Shown here: one piece after another, positions 24,901 through 34,204 of the stretch
Position numbering within the stretch: position 1 is the stretch's first letter
Layout: each line of letters begins with the position of its first letter
From: Oasisia sp. SBJ-2009
Lineage: Eukaryota; Annelida; Polychaeta; Sabellida; Siboglinidae
Length of the DNA: 64,000 nt
Assembly: GCA_964017155.1 (NCBI GenBank)
Contig: OZ024856.1
Span: 46,470,110-46,534,109, forward strand
Direction: 5' to 3'
Made by a program: the position numbers and the translations under genes
The notes under the pieces: generated by a model
Told to the model about the DNA's origin: nothing
The model's input: only the letters and a program-made list of their open reading frames with translations
The model's database searches: none

Positions 24901-26706
24901 ACGCGAGTTATTTTTGTGCGTCGGCTTTCCCGACACCAAAAATTACGTAGCGCTAAGACTTCCGCCCGACTGCCTACGGCTGTTATTTATCACGACAATC
25001 GAGGCAAAAAATATTTTATTGACTACAATTAAATTCAAGGCTTTTCAAGGCTACTTGGTGAAATTCAAGGATTTCAAGGCCTTGAATTTGGTCCAATCAA
25101 ATTCAAGGCTATTCAAGGATTTCAAGGCCCCGTACGAACCCTGATTAAGTTAACATTGCATTTTTTTTCTCGACTGCCAAAAAAATGGTGCCGACCACAA
25201 TGAAATGCTGATTGCCCAATGTGCACGAGTTATTTTTGTGCATAGGCTTTTCCTTTTCCAGCTGCTGTTCGTCAGAACAATTGAGTCAAAACAATATTTT
25301 ATTGACCACAATTAAATTGAAGACTTTTCAAGACTACTTTGTAAAATTCAAGGATTTCAATGCCTTGAATTTGGTCCAATGAAATTCAAGGCTTTTCAAG
25401 ATTTTTAAGGACCTGTGTGGACCCTGGAAAAATTGTGATATTCAGTATAATAATGAGAATCTGCCATGTCAACATGGCTTCTGCCTGACGTCACCAAATA
25501 CAAGTCATAATCATGCAGTCGATTCTATGTTGCTAATTCAGATTCTATTTAATTCTAAAGAATAATTTTCCAAAGCCACTTTTTAAAATATCAGTTCAAA
25601 TTTATCAATATTTTCCAACTTTAAAAAATAAGGAAAACATGTAATCAGTTCAATTAAAAATAATTCTTGATCATTCAATTTCAGGTAATAAGTAGAGTTC
25701 ACTGGAACATGTCTGCTAATGTGGAAAATGTATTCCAATTCAAGAGTAAATTCCATTTGAAAATTAATGTCAATTCAAGAAATGGAAGTAAATTCCATTC
25801 CAGAATGGAATCTGCCCATGCCTGGCCAAGTGATTACCCTGTTGTTTTGTGCGGAGCTTCTCCACGATAGCGTGAACTTCAAGGAAGTCCTCCCACTCCT
25901 TGCTGCAATTCCCAAATGGGTAACTGCACTCTGAAAACAATGACATTTACCTCATTTTATACCATTTTACCCGACTTATACAATCCAGCAAACAAGGAAC
26001 CATTTCTGAACCAGTTGGCACATGTCATACTGGTTCACAATTGGTACTGCTCCACCAGTACATGTTTTGATGTGTATTCACGTGAATACACGTGTTCTGC
26101 CTGTTGTCACGAGTTTTGAACTAGTTTGACACGAGTCGTACTGGGTCAGAACTGGTACGTTTTCACTGGTATGTGTCATCACATCAAATTTTTTTCACAG
26201 AATCCGGTGAATTCACATACGGAAACAGGTGAATTGAGCCAGTTGAACTCGTGAACTCACTTGTACAGAACATGTGAAATCACGGGTCGTTGTTTGCTGG
26301 GAATCTAATGAATAATATTATGAAATCTGATGAATACAAAACGAAACTGTCAAAATGCTTTAGGTGCAGAACATAACAACAGTAGTAAGTTTTATTTTAT
26401 ACAGTGTCCTATTTCTCGATATAAGGCACTGGGTTTGATTCTGGTATCATAACTGAGAGAGGGTTAAAACCTTGACAACAGAGATCAAATGATTTCAAGT
26501 AACATTGAACCTATCCTAGTTCAGAAATGAAGAGAGTAACTGAAATCACTGAATAGATGTTATGGCTTTTTGTTCTTGTACACGAACAAGCACTTACTCT
26601 CTAGTAGAATTCCCACAAGTTCCAGTGTGTCTCGTCTCACTGATCGTGGCATGCTTCCCTCGACATCACCTACGGCCAATTTCCCTTTCCTGTTCCTCTT
26701 TCCCAT
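9870..26706 (-). CDS. SETD3: SETD3, actin-histidine N-methyltransferase (15 coding exons)
   Basis: SETD3 is a SET-domain enzyme that methylates a histidine of actin in the cytoplasm. I joined 15 minus-strand exons whose GT/AG borders and phases all agree, giving 2133 coding bases and 710 residues. Landmarks by residue: KEWEDF near 50; EGGFGLKANKDIK near 105; EDRILQAMPNVVLALHLLCE near 147; ARQYAYFFK near 217; VMTRQNQIP near 252; the SET motif WDMCNHCNG (Asn279-His280); the catalytic-type FYG tyrosine (Tyr317); and the Rubis-type substrate-binding region to about 500. Human SETD3 is near 594 residues; the excess is an acidic C-terminal tail. The start is the ATG opening MGKRNRKGK, resembling the vertebrate MGKKSR start. 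Exon 9 ends in three residues (IGM) without human counterpart, next to a minisatellite. The gene looks intact. Confidence 0.95.
10638..10961. repeat. 81-bp tandem repeat, 4 copies, in SETD3 intron 14
   Basis: Units start at about 10638, 10719, 10800 and 10881, each opening ATGTTCTTCC (ATGTTATTCC in the last). The period is 27 codons, so both strands keep open frames that look like repeated 27-residue peptides. It lies 30 bases upstream of the last exon's acceptor. Confidence 0.9.
11453..11634 (-). CDS. SETD3: SETD3 exon 14
   Basis: The acceptor is TCTCTGCAG and the donor GGAG|GTACTG. It encodes AERLTGENAQ and KAWSFLETRMALLLKLYETA, matching the WTFLEDRASLLLKTYKT helix. Confidence 0.92.
12100..12465. 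repeat. AT-rich dispersed repeat, copy 1 (SETD3 intron 13)
   Basis: It starts CTATAGCACTAATTCC and ends CATTTCACAACAATTTGAATT, and is collinear with 21515-21915. The family is unknown and noncoding. Confidence 0.75.
12551..12660 (-). CDS. SETD3: SETD3 exon 13
   Basis: The acceptor is CCTCTACAG and the donor CAGG|GTAAAG. It encodes LFNLHHGPVPVDSELLSYLR and IFSMDQ, the start of the substrate-binding helical region. Confidence 0.92.
12840..12910. repeat. (CAGC)n microsatellite in SETD3 intron 12
   Basis: It has about 17 uninterrupted tetranucleotide copies. Confidence 0.98.
13374..13440 (-). CDS. SETD3: SETD3 exon 12
   Basis: The acceptor is CTCACCAG and the donor GTC|GTAAGT. It encodes ISRDDPLYSMKAELMARM, aligning to the SKSDRLYAMKAEVLARAGI segment. 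Confidence 0.93.
14690..14789 (-). CDS. SETD3: SETD3 exon 11, carrying the catalytic-type tyrosine
   Basis: The acceptor is TCCCTGCAG and the donor CTGG|GTAAGG. It encodes VFIFYGPRCNSELLNHSGF; the tyrosine of FYG corresponds to the SET-domain active-site tyrosine. Confidence 0.95.
15271..15345 (-). CDS. SETD3: SETD3 exon 10
   Basis: The acceptor ends CGTCATTAG and the donor is CCAG|GTATGT. It encodes ITTNFNVEKDCSECFSLRDF, matching human ITTGYNLEDDRCECVALQDF. Confidence 0.94.
15890..16818. repeat. 21-bp minisatellite (about 44 units) abutting the SETD3 exon 9 donor
   Basis: The minus-strand unit reads ATAGGCATG|GTGGGTTGG plus TCG, 21 bases. Units vary at a few positions (CATG or CACG before GT; TCGAT, TTGAT or TCGGT-type spacers; occasional GAC for CAA). 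The array begins within the last bases of exon 9 and runs through intron 9. Because 21 is a multiple of three, three long reading frames stay open across it; these are not taken as genes. Blocks of like variants are clustered (TTGAT units at 15895-16090, CACG units mainly at 16100-16520), showing local unit spread. Confidence 0.97.
16805..16928 (-). CDS. SETD3: SETD3 exon 9, carrying the SET NHxxG motif
   Basis: The acceptor is TTGTTAG. It encodes WAVATVMTRQNQIP, MALIPYWDMCNHCNG and a terminal RIGM. The donor is GGCATG|GTAGGT. The last nine exonic bases (ATAGGCATG) are also part of the 21-bp unit of the adjoining minisatellite, so the array has grown across this exon border and adds Ile-Gly-Met relative to human SETD3. 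Confidence 0.93.
17550..17608 (-). CDS. SETD3: SETD3 exon 8
   Basis: The acceptor is TTTGTTTCAG and the donor TATCG|GTAAGT. It encodes GFTDAKTKLPIKNFCYDDY. The split arginine codon is completed in exon 9. Confidence 0.92.
18800..18864 (-). CDS. SETD3: SETD3 exon 7
   Basis: The acceptor is TTTGTTTCAG and the donor CAG|GTTCGT. It encodes NQFRNIARQYAYFFKLFQ. Confidence 0.93.
18900..19525 (-). mobile_element. 3' fragment of an RTE-type LINE in SETD3 intron 6
   Basis: An open frame at 18915-19520 encodes YLGSLISKDNAGQKDIKARL, YGSECWRV, RRLRWLGHVLRM and GKRKRGRPKMTW. This is the C-terminal tail of a non-LTR reverse transcriptase, lying after the polymerase core. Downstream of the stop is a (TAAG)n tail at 18902-18917, the usual simple-repeat 3' end of RTE-like LINEs. 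The 5' end is missing. It has the same transcriptional orientation as SETD3 and its frame is uninterrupted, suggesting a fairly young insertion. Confidence 0.85.
19888..19968 (-). CDS. SETD3: SETD3 exon 6
   Basis: The donor is GCA|GTAAGT; the acceptor ends AATGTAAG with a poor pyrimidine tract. It encodes ILPDRYTTPLYFSVDELQLL, aligning to the family's PSEYDTPLYF segment. Confidence 0.9.
20516..20626 (-). CDS. SETD3: SETD3 exon 5
   Basis: The acceptor ends TGTTCTAG and the donor is ATCA|GTATCC. It encodes EDRILQAMPNVVLALHLLCE and SFWSPYI, among the best-conserved parts of SETD3. Confidence 0.96.
21142..21214 (-). CDS. SETD3: SETD3 exon 4
   Basis: The acceptor is TTGTTGCAG and the donor CTTG|GTCAGT. 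It encodes MSELFLSIPRKVMMTTKTAE, equivalent to the ELFLWVPRKLLMT segment of the family. Confidence 0.93.
21515..21915. repeat. AT-rich dispersed repeat, copy 2 (SETD3 intron 3)
   Basis: It is collinear with 12100-12465 in the same orientation, with shared words such as CTATAGCACTAATTCC, AAACACTGTTTTAAA and CATTTCACAACAATTTGAATT. This copy keeps an additional stretch, GCGGATCAATGCGCTGTACAA. Confidence 0.75.
22160..22305 (-). CDS. SETD3: SETD3 exon 3
   Basis: The acceptor ends ATCCCAG and the donor is AAAG|GTAACA. It encodes GFSAWVKEHG and EGGFGLKANKDIK, the beginning of the SET domain. Confidence 0.95.
22689..24837 (-). pseudogene. hAT-type transposase relic (BED-like finger plus dimerisation domain)
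   Basis: The first segment (24608-24837) encodes a BED-like zinc finger, with CRVCKRDFDV followed by RSHSVGKKHV, and ends at a good donor (CAG|GTATGT). A second segment from about 23909 encodes YSYASCNGADKLFQLMFPDS and FSCGEKKCAYVVCYGL. A frame change near 23640-23670 leads to the third segment (22689-23669), which contains SHGQATVERGFSIN, the signature of the hAT C-terminal dimerisation region. The RNase H-like catalytic part expected between CAYVVCYGL and the C-terminus is missing, so an internal deletion as well as a frameshift has removed activity. No ATG opens the first segment. It is a relic, not a host gene. Confidence 0.75.
24420..24530. other. GC-rich patch inside the hAT element
   Basis: About 110 bases are rich in G, C and CpG (for example GGCCGCGTCGCGCCGCAG) within strongly AT-rich surroundings. 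No gene or RNA fold was recognised. Confidence 0.5.
25838..25930 (-). CDS. SETD3: SETD3 exon 2
   Basis: The acceptor is TTGTTTTCAG and the donor CAGG|GTAATC. It encodes KCSYPFGNCSKEWEDFLEV and VEKLRTKQQ, matching the N-terminal helix region of SETD3. Confidence 0.92.
26598..26706 (-). CDS. SETD3: SETD3 exon 1 (coding part)
   Basis: It encodes the basic MGKRNRKGK start and RRDTLELVGILLE. The donor is AGA|GTAAGT, and one base of a codon carries over. Confidence 0.88.
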
Positions 26707-27760
26707 TTTGAAGGTGGCGTGTTCTTCACAATTGACAGTTCAGGTAGCACAAACCTGCAGGTAAAAATACTATTTATATCATAGAATCTAATTGTTTCAT
26801 GTAATTTTTTTTATAAATATTATTTGGATGCCAAGTTAAAATCATATGGTTTGTACTTGTATAACTGTGGTTATCTTACTTCCCAAAATGGGCCAAATTG
26901 AGACGGATTCTCAAATTTACGAGGGATAGTCCCCAATGTTGAGAGCCAGGTTTTAACACCAAATATAATTGTGTGTAAGGTTTAAGTTTATCATGGCATA
27001 AAATTATCACTTTGCCATTTGGTGTGACTTTAATAAAAACTGAACTTTATTAGATATAATTAGACTACAGTATAAATAATTTGTGTATCAATAACGTTTA
27101 AAAATAGGCTATAAAATCTACGAAGTTATAATGACAAAACCGAGGTGGCCTAGACATACTACATGTATACTATATGTATCTGTAAAAACATCCACAGCTA
27201 AATTGTACTAAATACATATTTCATGTGTCGCGATGACATCGGCTCACGCCCCCACGAATTTCCTAGTTCGGGTCAGACCGATGTTAATTATGGTCTCTCA
27301 AGTGTTTTTTTTAACCGGACTGACGTGATTAATTACGTTTACGGTTCTTGTACAAAGCAAACTGATAAGGCAGTAATATAGTAATGAATTTGGACGCGTG
27401 CATAAAGCAAAATACCCACTAGTCTAAGTTAGAACACAAGAAGCACCGACAGCTCCAGTGCACAGAAAGGAATGACGTCACAGAAGCGATTATTGTGCCG
27501 CCGCCTAGCGAGTGGAGTGTTTATCACTTTATTTAGCAGTTTCCATTCGCTAGGTGGAGCAAGTGTGAGCGTAAATAGAGGAAATTCATCGATGAACCGT
27601 TTTTCCATTTCTTGAACAGATTACTTATAACAGGTAATTAAGAATTATGCTGGTCACAAGCTTTGACGTGTATTCCAGTATTGTTGATGGATTATACATT
27701 TCAGGACAATAACGAAGCTATCGGATGGATGTAGTAACCAAAAAGTTATTTAATTTTCGA
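26707..27760. other. SETD3 upstream region
   Basis: No coding frame is seen. A palindromic CRE-type octamer TGACGTCA lies at 27473-27480. A small inverted repeat (GCCGCCTAGCGAGTGGA near 27498 with TCCATTCGCTAGGTGGA near 27541) follows. Promoter function is inferred from position only. Confidence 0.4.
26771..26778 (-). promoter_or_regulatory. Candidate TATA box of SETD3
   Basis: On the minus strand the bases read TATAAATA, about 65 bases before the start codon, which would place initiation some 40 bases upstream of the ATG. A competing reading is that the CTGCAG just downstream (near 26760) is a 3' splice site of an upstream noncoding exon. The sequence does not decide between them. Confidence 0.35.
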
Positions 27761-27769
27761 CCAGCGTCG

Positions 27770-28969
27770 TAGCCTCGGTTACCCAGACTCCGTGAGGTGG
27801 CAGCACTTTTAAGCCCCCTCAACTATAGCCTCGGTTACCCAGACTCCGTGAGGTGGCAGCACTTTTAAGCCCCCTCAACTACGCCTGGGACAGTATATAT
27901 GCTTAAGTTTCTACATCCGGGCAGCCTTACCCCAGAATAGGGTAGAGACGCTGATTGGCTCTCAGGCCAACTATGAAATAAAAATTTAAATAACGATATA
28001 GTTTTACAAGATAATAATATCATTTGAAAAGTATTCACCATTGAACTTATATTAACACAACAGTAAGTAAAAATTCAAATTTACCGTTGTTTATAAAATA
28101 AGAATTACGGCAGGATTAACCAGTATCCGTGAGGTGGCAGCATTGTCTAGCCCGACACGGATAGCATACAAATTAAATAAGGAAACCTTTTGATCAAATA
28201 ATGCTGTATTATAAAAACTATTAAAAATTAAACTTATATTAACCCAAAATAAATAGAAATACAAATTTGCAGTTGTTTATAAACAAAATATTACGGCAGT
28301 GTCCGTGAGGTGGCAGCATTTTATAGATCACGCGGATACCAAACAAAAGCCGGCAAATGTCACCAGACTGTGTTCTCGGCGTAGTTCCGCAGCCGACCGA
28401 CAGTCGGTTAAGCGAGACTACCTCAACTACGCCTGGGACAGTATATATGCTTAAGTTTCTACATCCGGGCAGCCTTACCCCAGAATAGGGTAGAGACGCT
28501 GATTGGCTCTCAGGCCAACTATGAAATAAAAATTTAAATAACGATATAGTTTTACAAGATAATAATATCATTTGAAAAGTATTCACCATTGAACTTATAT
28601 TAACACAACAGTAAGTAAAAATTCAAATTTACCGTTGTTTATAAAATAAGAATTACGGCAGGATTAACCAGTATCCGTGAGGTGGCAGCATTGTCTAGCC
28701 CGACACGGATAGCATACAAATTAAATAAGGAAACCTTTTGATCAAATAATGCTGTATTATAAAAACTATTAAAAATTAAACTTATATTAACCCAAAATAA
28801 ATAGAAATACAAATTTGCAGTTGTTTATAAAAAAAAATATTACGGCAGTGTCCGTGAGGTGGCAGCATTTTATAGATCACGCGGATACCAAACAAAAGCC
28901 GGCAAATGTCACCAGACTGTGTTCTCGGCGTAGTTCCGCAGCCGACCGACAGTCGGTTAAGCGAGACTA
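27770..28969. mobile_element. 1.2-kb DNA element with 9-bp target duplication
   Basis: Exact repeats CCAGCGTCG flank the element at 27761-27769 and 28970-28978. The ends TAGCCTCGGTTACCCAGACT and (other strand) TAGTCTCGCTTAACCGACTG are imperfect inverted repeats. The interior is noncoding and mostly two tandem 548-bp units. A 9-base duplication fits Mutator-like elements, and other superfamilies are possible. Confidence 0.75.
27874..28969. repeat. Tandem duplication, 2 x 548 bp
   Basis: Positions 27874-28421 and 28422-28969 are nearly identical, differing by a few bases such as ACAAAATATT versus AAAAAAATATT. A smaller tandem of about 60 bases precedes it at 27770-27875. The word CCGTGAGGTGGCAGCA recurs about six times through the element. 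Confidence 0.92.
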
Positions 28970-29233
28970 CCAGCGTCGATGCCGTTTGACGGTGCAGCAT
29001 TGAACGTTGTTTCGCCAATGGGGGTTGGGTTTGTCGATACAGGTTCGTCCGCCGTCAGAACCGGCGACGGCATGGCCTACGGGATGTTTTGTTTATGGAA
29101 ATGATGATATGATTATTTACTCAAATTACTGTTTCTGCCATATAAATAACCTTAATTTCGCATTAAATTCCCCTAGCCAAAGTCAAAGTCAAAAGCTTCC
29201 TCCACCGCATCCCATACCTTACTAAATACTAGT

Positions 29234-30616
29234 CAGTGTTCCAGCTAGGCCATTACACCGTGGCGCAGCGCCCTGCCCCCATTTAGACACGCCCTGTGCC
29301 TTTGATCTTGCGTCCTGTGCCTTTGATCTTGCGCCCTGCCCTGTCCATTACCAGTAGCCTGGTGCAATTGGCAGTGGGGTTAAAGTGTCTGAGACAGCTC
29401 AGTGTTGGCTTCCCACTGGCTTGAAACAATTGTATCAAATTAACCACTTCAAAGACTTCCATGTGTGACAAACAGCAATACAGTAGGCGCCCTTCTACAC
29501 CACCCAGATGCAGCCTGTTCTATTGGCTCTGTTATTGGGTGATGCAGTACACTGATGTTGTTGACATTGTAGCAAGGGAAGCGACTGTACTTCCAAGTAC
29601 TGGAAAGTCAATTTCAATGTAATCCAATTGTACTAAATATGGGAAACTTTTTCTGTTGTACATGACATGACAAACGTTTTTTTGTCATTTATCTAGACCC
29701 GGAAAACTGTAAACTATTTACATAAAATAAGTGCTAAAAGAATATAATATGAAGGCCTATCTATATTATAATAAACAGTGATGTTTGTGCTATTTATACA
29801 GCAATGTTGTATTCAAACTGAGAAATTGCCCCTGATTTTTTTATTTCAGAATACATGCACAGTCCTATATGAGTTAATGTTATTATTATGCAATCTGGAA
29901 ATGTCAGTATGCCACGTTTAATGGAAAACTTTCATCAACAGAATAATTGTAAACTCATAAATACATGTTAAATATAGTAAAAAATTACAAAAAAATTATA
30001 TAATGTGTTATATATTATAATAACTGTTACAAAGTGACAAGTGATTTATTTAATATATTGGATGTTAATTGACAAGTAATGCCATTAATAATAAATGTCC
30101 ACTAGCTTATACTTTTTCATGAAGCCACATACAAGTGCTACAGTTGACTACTAAGTTTCTACTATAGCCAGTTATTGGATGTTAAATTGATATTTCTCAA
30201 TAAAACAAAAGGAATGCAACAGTGGTCCCACCTAGAAAGTGGCTCATCAAATTCGTCCCTGGCATGTAGAAGAGTATAGTGGATATAGATAAGTAATTAT
30301 AATTAATCATCTGTTTTAATGCATTGCAAATTGACGAAAGAAGACAAAAAGAAGTATGTGGATCTCAATGTCTCAGAGAAGATACTACCACTCTGCATCA
30401 AAATATTATTCCCCTGGGCAACGCTGAGTTACTTAGCTAGCGTAATTGGGCATTATGATACTGTCACAAGCTCCATTCATGAAAATTAACTAAATACAGA
30501 GTTAAGTAAAAAAAACGTATTTCAGTGATATGCCCTCAGAAATGTCATTCACGCATAGAAGTGCCCTCCATCTGCCAAGTGCACCCTGTCCTTTTCAAAA
30601 CCTAGGTGGAACACTG
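29234..30616. mobile_element. hAT-like nonautonomous element, 1.4 kb
   Basis: The termini CAGTGTTCCAGCTAGG and (other strand) CAGTGTTCCACCTAGG match at 15 of 16 bases. Flanks ATACTAGT and TTACTAGG agree at six of eight bases, fitting a decayed 8-base hAT duplication. A 22-base direct repeat (CTGTGCCTTTGATCTTGCG) lies near 29292-29335. No transposase is seen. Confidence 0.65.
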
Positions 30617-31099
30617 TTACTAGGGTGGTCGGATCAAATTGTTTTTCGAAAAAACTGTGTCTGTTCCCTGATAGTAGTCACTATAAGAAGTATAATGGTA
30701 GTTGTTTCATGTATTTAAGTGAAATATTAAGCAAACTACAGATGTTTAAAGTTACAAATTTCATGACATTTTCTGACGGTTTGCTAATATGTGTAATTTT
30801 GCTTATAAACCACACACATTTAATTTGTTTCTATTTCCCCCTGGTCATAACCACTAATTGAAGTGTAACTGAGGTCTGTGCTTGTTTCATGTATGTAGAA
30901 GAAATATTAAGGAAACTGCAATTTTATGAAATTTCAAATAAAAAAGGATTTCTGCCAATTTTCTGACAGATTAATTTTAATCTTGCCAATAAATCTTTAG
31001 AATTGCTTTCATTTTTTCTTCTGATAATAGTAATTAATTAAAATGCAATGGTGCTGCCTTCAATTACATAGATTAAATATCAATGAAACTGCAATTTAA

Positions 31100-31953
31100 A
31101 GGCAAAACAAAGTTAACTGTTTCGTGGCATACACCTAATAGAGTTAATATAAAGTAACAATTTCCACATATACTCAATTTTTTTACGCCAGCGGTTTACC
31201 AGAAAAATATTTTTTAACACCCAGCCATCCAAATACTACGCGCTACTCCATCTTAGACGAAGAATGACGTCACGACGGTGGTCGAGGCGCTCTCCACGTA
31301 GATTCCCTGCATGGGGTTTGGCTGTTGTCATGAAATGGCTGTAACTCGGCAACGCGCGTAACATGTTGATGACGGTAAATATAAAGTTGTCTATTATTGT
31401 TATCGCTGAAATCATCCCATCAACTGATGATACATGACTACATGTCTACTTCAAAGCATTTCTCCTCAAAATGGACCGAGCAAAGTGAACTGTACTTGGA
31501 CTGGAGGGATTCCAAACAGTACACCCGCAAATGTGAATCAATTTCTTCAATACTACCGGTTGTTTCAACTATTATTGCAACCGTATGCCGAATAGTAAGG
31601 CATAATTACTAAAGTTTACCATAGATTTAACCACAGATTTAGATACACGTCTATAAGCAGCGGCTAGATGTCACGCCAACTGAACGAACTGTCGAAGACT
31701 CGAAGTTGTTGACCCTTAACAACGTCGCAGGTTAAGGGTCAGACATAGAATGCCGCGCGCTGAATGGCCAAGCCAAATTAACCCTTCACTTAATGGCGGC
31801 GTCTAGACCATCGTGGATTTCGTTAGAATTTTAGACTTTAAAGTCACATTCTGAGTAAACCGCTGACGTTAAAAAATTGAGTATATGTGGAAATTGTTAC
31901 TTTATATTAACTCTATTAGGTGTATGCCACGAAACAGTTAACTTTTTTTGCCT
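31100..31953. mobile_element. 854-bp palindrome-ended element with TTAA duplication
   Basis: Arms of about 110 bases (from AGGCAAAACAAAGTTAACTG on the left and its reverse complement on the right) are almost identical. TTAA lies directly outside both ends (31096-31099 and 31954-31957), as in piggyBac or Kolobok insertions. The interior includes a CRE-like TGACGTCA near 31266 and a short hairpin (GACCCTTAAC with GTTAAGGGTC near 31710-31740). There is no transposase. Confidence 0.75.
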
Positions 31954-31957
31954 TTAA

Positions 31958-33699
31958 GTTTATTTAAAAATTGTTTTATTATCATTCTCCTATTTTATTT
32001 TGTACCTAAATCACAAGATTTGTTTTTATTATACTGATTTTGTTGTAAACTAAGATGAAGGCCAATGCATGCCTATTTTTTAAATTCAATATATAAAGTA
32101 TCATAATTTTTCAATAATATGTTGTACAAATTACATATATTCTCAAAACTAAATACTAATTCATGTAAAACTGTCATCAAAGAATACCCCAGTAACAACA
32201 TACAAAAGTCACGTATAATATAATTTTATGAACATTAATGGTAAATTCTCATCAATACATTTTTTTTTGGTATATTTAATATAGCCTAACCAACACACAA
32301 AAGTATGAATAGTATGCTAAAAAAAGGGAAATAATACAATAATACCAATAAACAAACTAATATAAATTAACTACATTAAACATGGCACTAATTAAGTAGT
32401 TTACACAGTTACATGTGCAAGCATAAGTACTTGCTAACTATTAATAATAGTATTAATCAAAGACACCCGCTATCGATCACGTCGATATCAGAGTGCTTTG
32501 CATACCACAAGGCATCGCGCGCACGGGGAACAAGGCAAAATGGCAATGTCTTTTGAGACAGGGGCTCCATAAACGGACTTTATGGCCATTTGCGCAATCA
32601 GTTAGTAAGCCATCACTATAATCATATTATCGTCCATAAAATTCTTTACACTTCTGCGTATGAAGCATGCTGAAGCAACTTAAATAAATAGTCACAAAAC
32701 ATCGTTAAACATAGGCCATTTTAATTACTTTAATTTAAAAGACTAATTACTACAACTTTTTATCGACGTATTATCATGATATTTATATGATTACATTCAT
32801 TTATCTTTCTTCTCTAATTATAACTTTTCAAAATGGCCGTACTCATTAACATAATCTCGCAAGCAATTTTGAAACATGGGGCCTGTCAGCGTGATCCAAC
32901 ATGGCCGCAGGCATAAACAATGAAAACCAAATACGACACAGAGCAGACACAAATCATTAACCGCTCTCTAGCACCACCAATCAGCTATCAGCATAGAATC
33001 ATGGATTGACATTATAACAGCATGAAAAACATTATAAACGAACAGGTATGTTGCGTGATTATAAACTACGGCCACTAAACCCGGACCCTTGTCTCCCCAT
33101 GTTGTCAGAAGGGGCGGCAAATCGGTCTGACCTCCCTACCCTTACCATACACCGACGGTATCAGTGTCGTCAATCTGTGACTGGCATAATGTCCTATTTA
33201 TATATAAAGTTACATAATATAATCGTATCAGTATTGATAAAAATGGAATTATATATTTAATTAGTAAACTTATATAAATTCTTAGTAATTTATAAAGAAA
33301 ACAACAATACATGAGTTTGGTTAGTTTATAAATATTGTTTTCACATCAAAGTACGAATGCTATTTGTATAGGTTCATGTATCCCTGCAATTTTATCATAT
33401 AGTTTCAGTTATCCTACTGCATCCAACATCAGCAGCAGTAGTAGTCCCAAAACAACAACAGAAGAAGCAACAACCGGTGCAGCAGTTGCACCAATAGTAA
33501 GCAGCCTTTAGGATTGTATACCTTGTCTGCGTGTCCAGACCATTGGATCAGGAAGCCGCCATTTTGCTCATTATAGTAATATCAGACCCATTGCGACTCT
33601 TCTGATTGTGTGTCTTGCGATTGGTTCGTGGGTAATGTGAGCGAAAAATGGGTGATAACATTAATGGCTACCCATATCTCTGCAAGTCCGCCATGGGCA
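31958..33699. other. Intergenic DNA, no gene seen
   Basis: It is AT-rich without a convincing frame. At 33660-33690 a short stretch (TTAATGGCTACCCATATCTC) resembles the end of the dispersed repeat described at 45215 and 55195. Confidence 0.5.
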
Positions 33700-34204
33700 T
33701 AGTGAGGCGGATATGTGGCAAATATAAGATGGATTGTGGGTTTGGTGGTAAAAGCACCAAAATTGGCATAGTTGATGTTAAAGAGGTACTAAGCGATTTT
33801 AGATATAGTGCCAAGCTCAATTTTCCCCTGGTGTCCATAAAATGACCAAATCCAAGATGGCCACCAATCGAAGTGTGAAAAGTTTGAAAAGGCTTTATCT
33901 TCATTAATAATTGACATAAACAGATGAATGAAGTGTCTATTTCTATGTTTTCCAACGGAACCATCATTTGAATGGTAAAATGTAAAATAATTCACATTTA
34001 CAAGAAAAAATGTGTAAAACATGGTCGTAAAAATGCAAAACGACAAGAAAATTTGGATGCAATAAATATATTTTTTTATTGCCAATCATGTTGGTACAAT
34101 AGCATGGAAACATATTTTCAACTGTTCATACATATTTATATTGAATATAATTCAAAACGTTAGCATCGATATTCAATAATCATAGTTGCTGTCATATAAT
34201 ACAG

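Larger units (their letters stand above)
22466..25143 (-). mobile_element. hAT-like DNA transposon, internally deleted (SETD3 intron 2)
   Basis: The termini CAGGGTCCGTAC and, on the other strand, CAGGGTTCGTAC are 11/12 identical. Exact flanking repeats ATTAAG lie at 22460-22465 and 25144-25149. The 6-base duplication is shorter than the usual 8 for hAT elements. It encodes a broken transposase-like gene on the minus strand. Confidence 0.75.
22344..25426. mobile_element. Older hAT-like element, split by a younger relative
   Basis: The left remnant is 22344-22465, starting CAGAGTCCGTACACATCTGG. The right remnant is 25144-25426, ending CTGTGTGGACCCTG. Both remnants are homologous to the ends of the younger element between them. 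Flanks GACAAA and GAAAAA may be a decayed target duplication. Confidence 0.65.
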
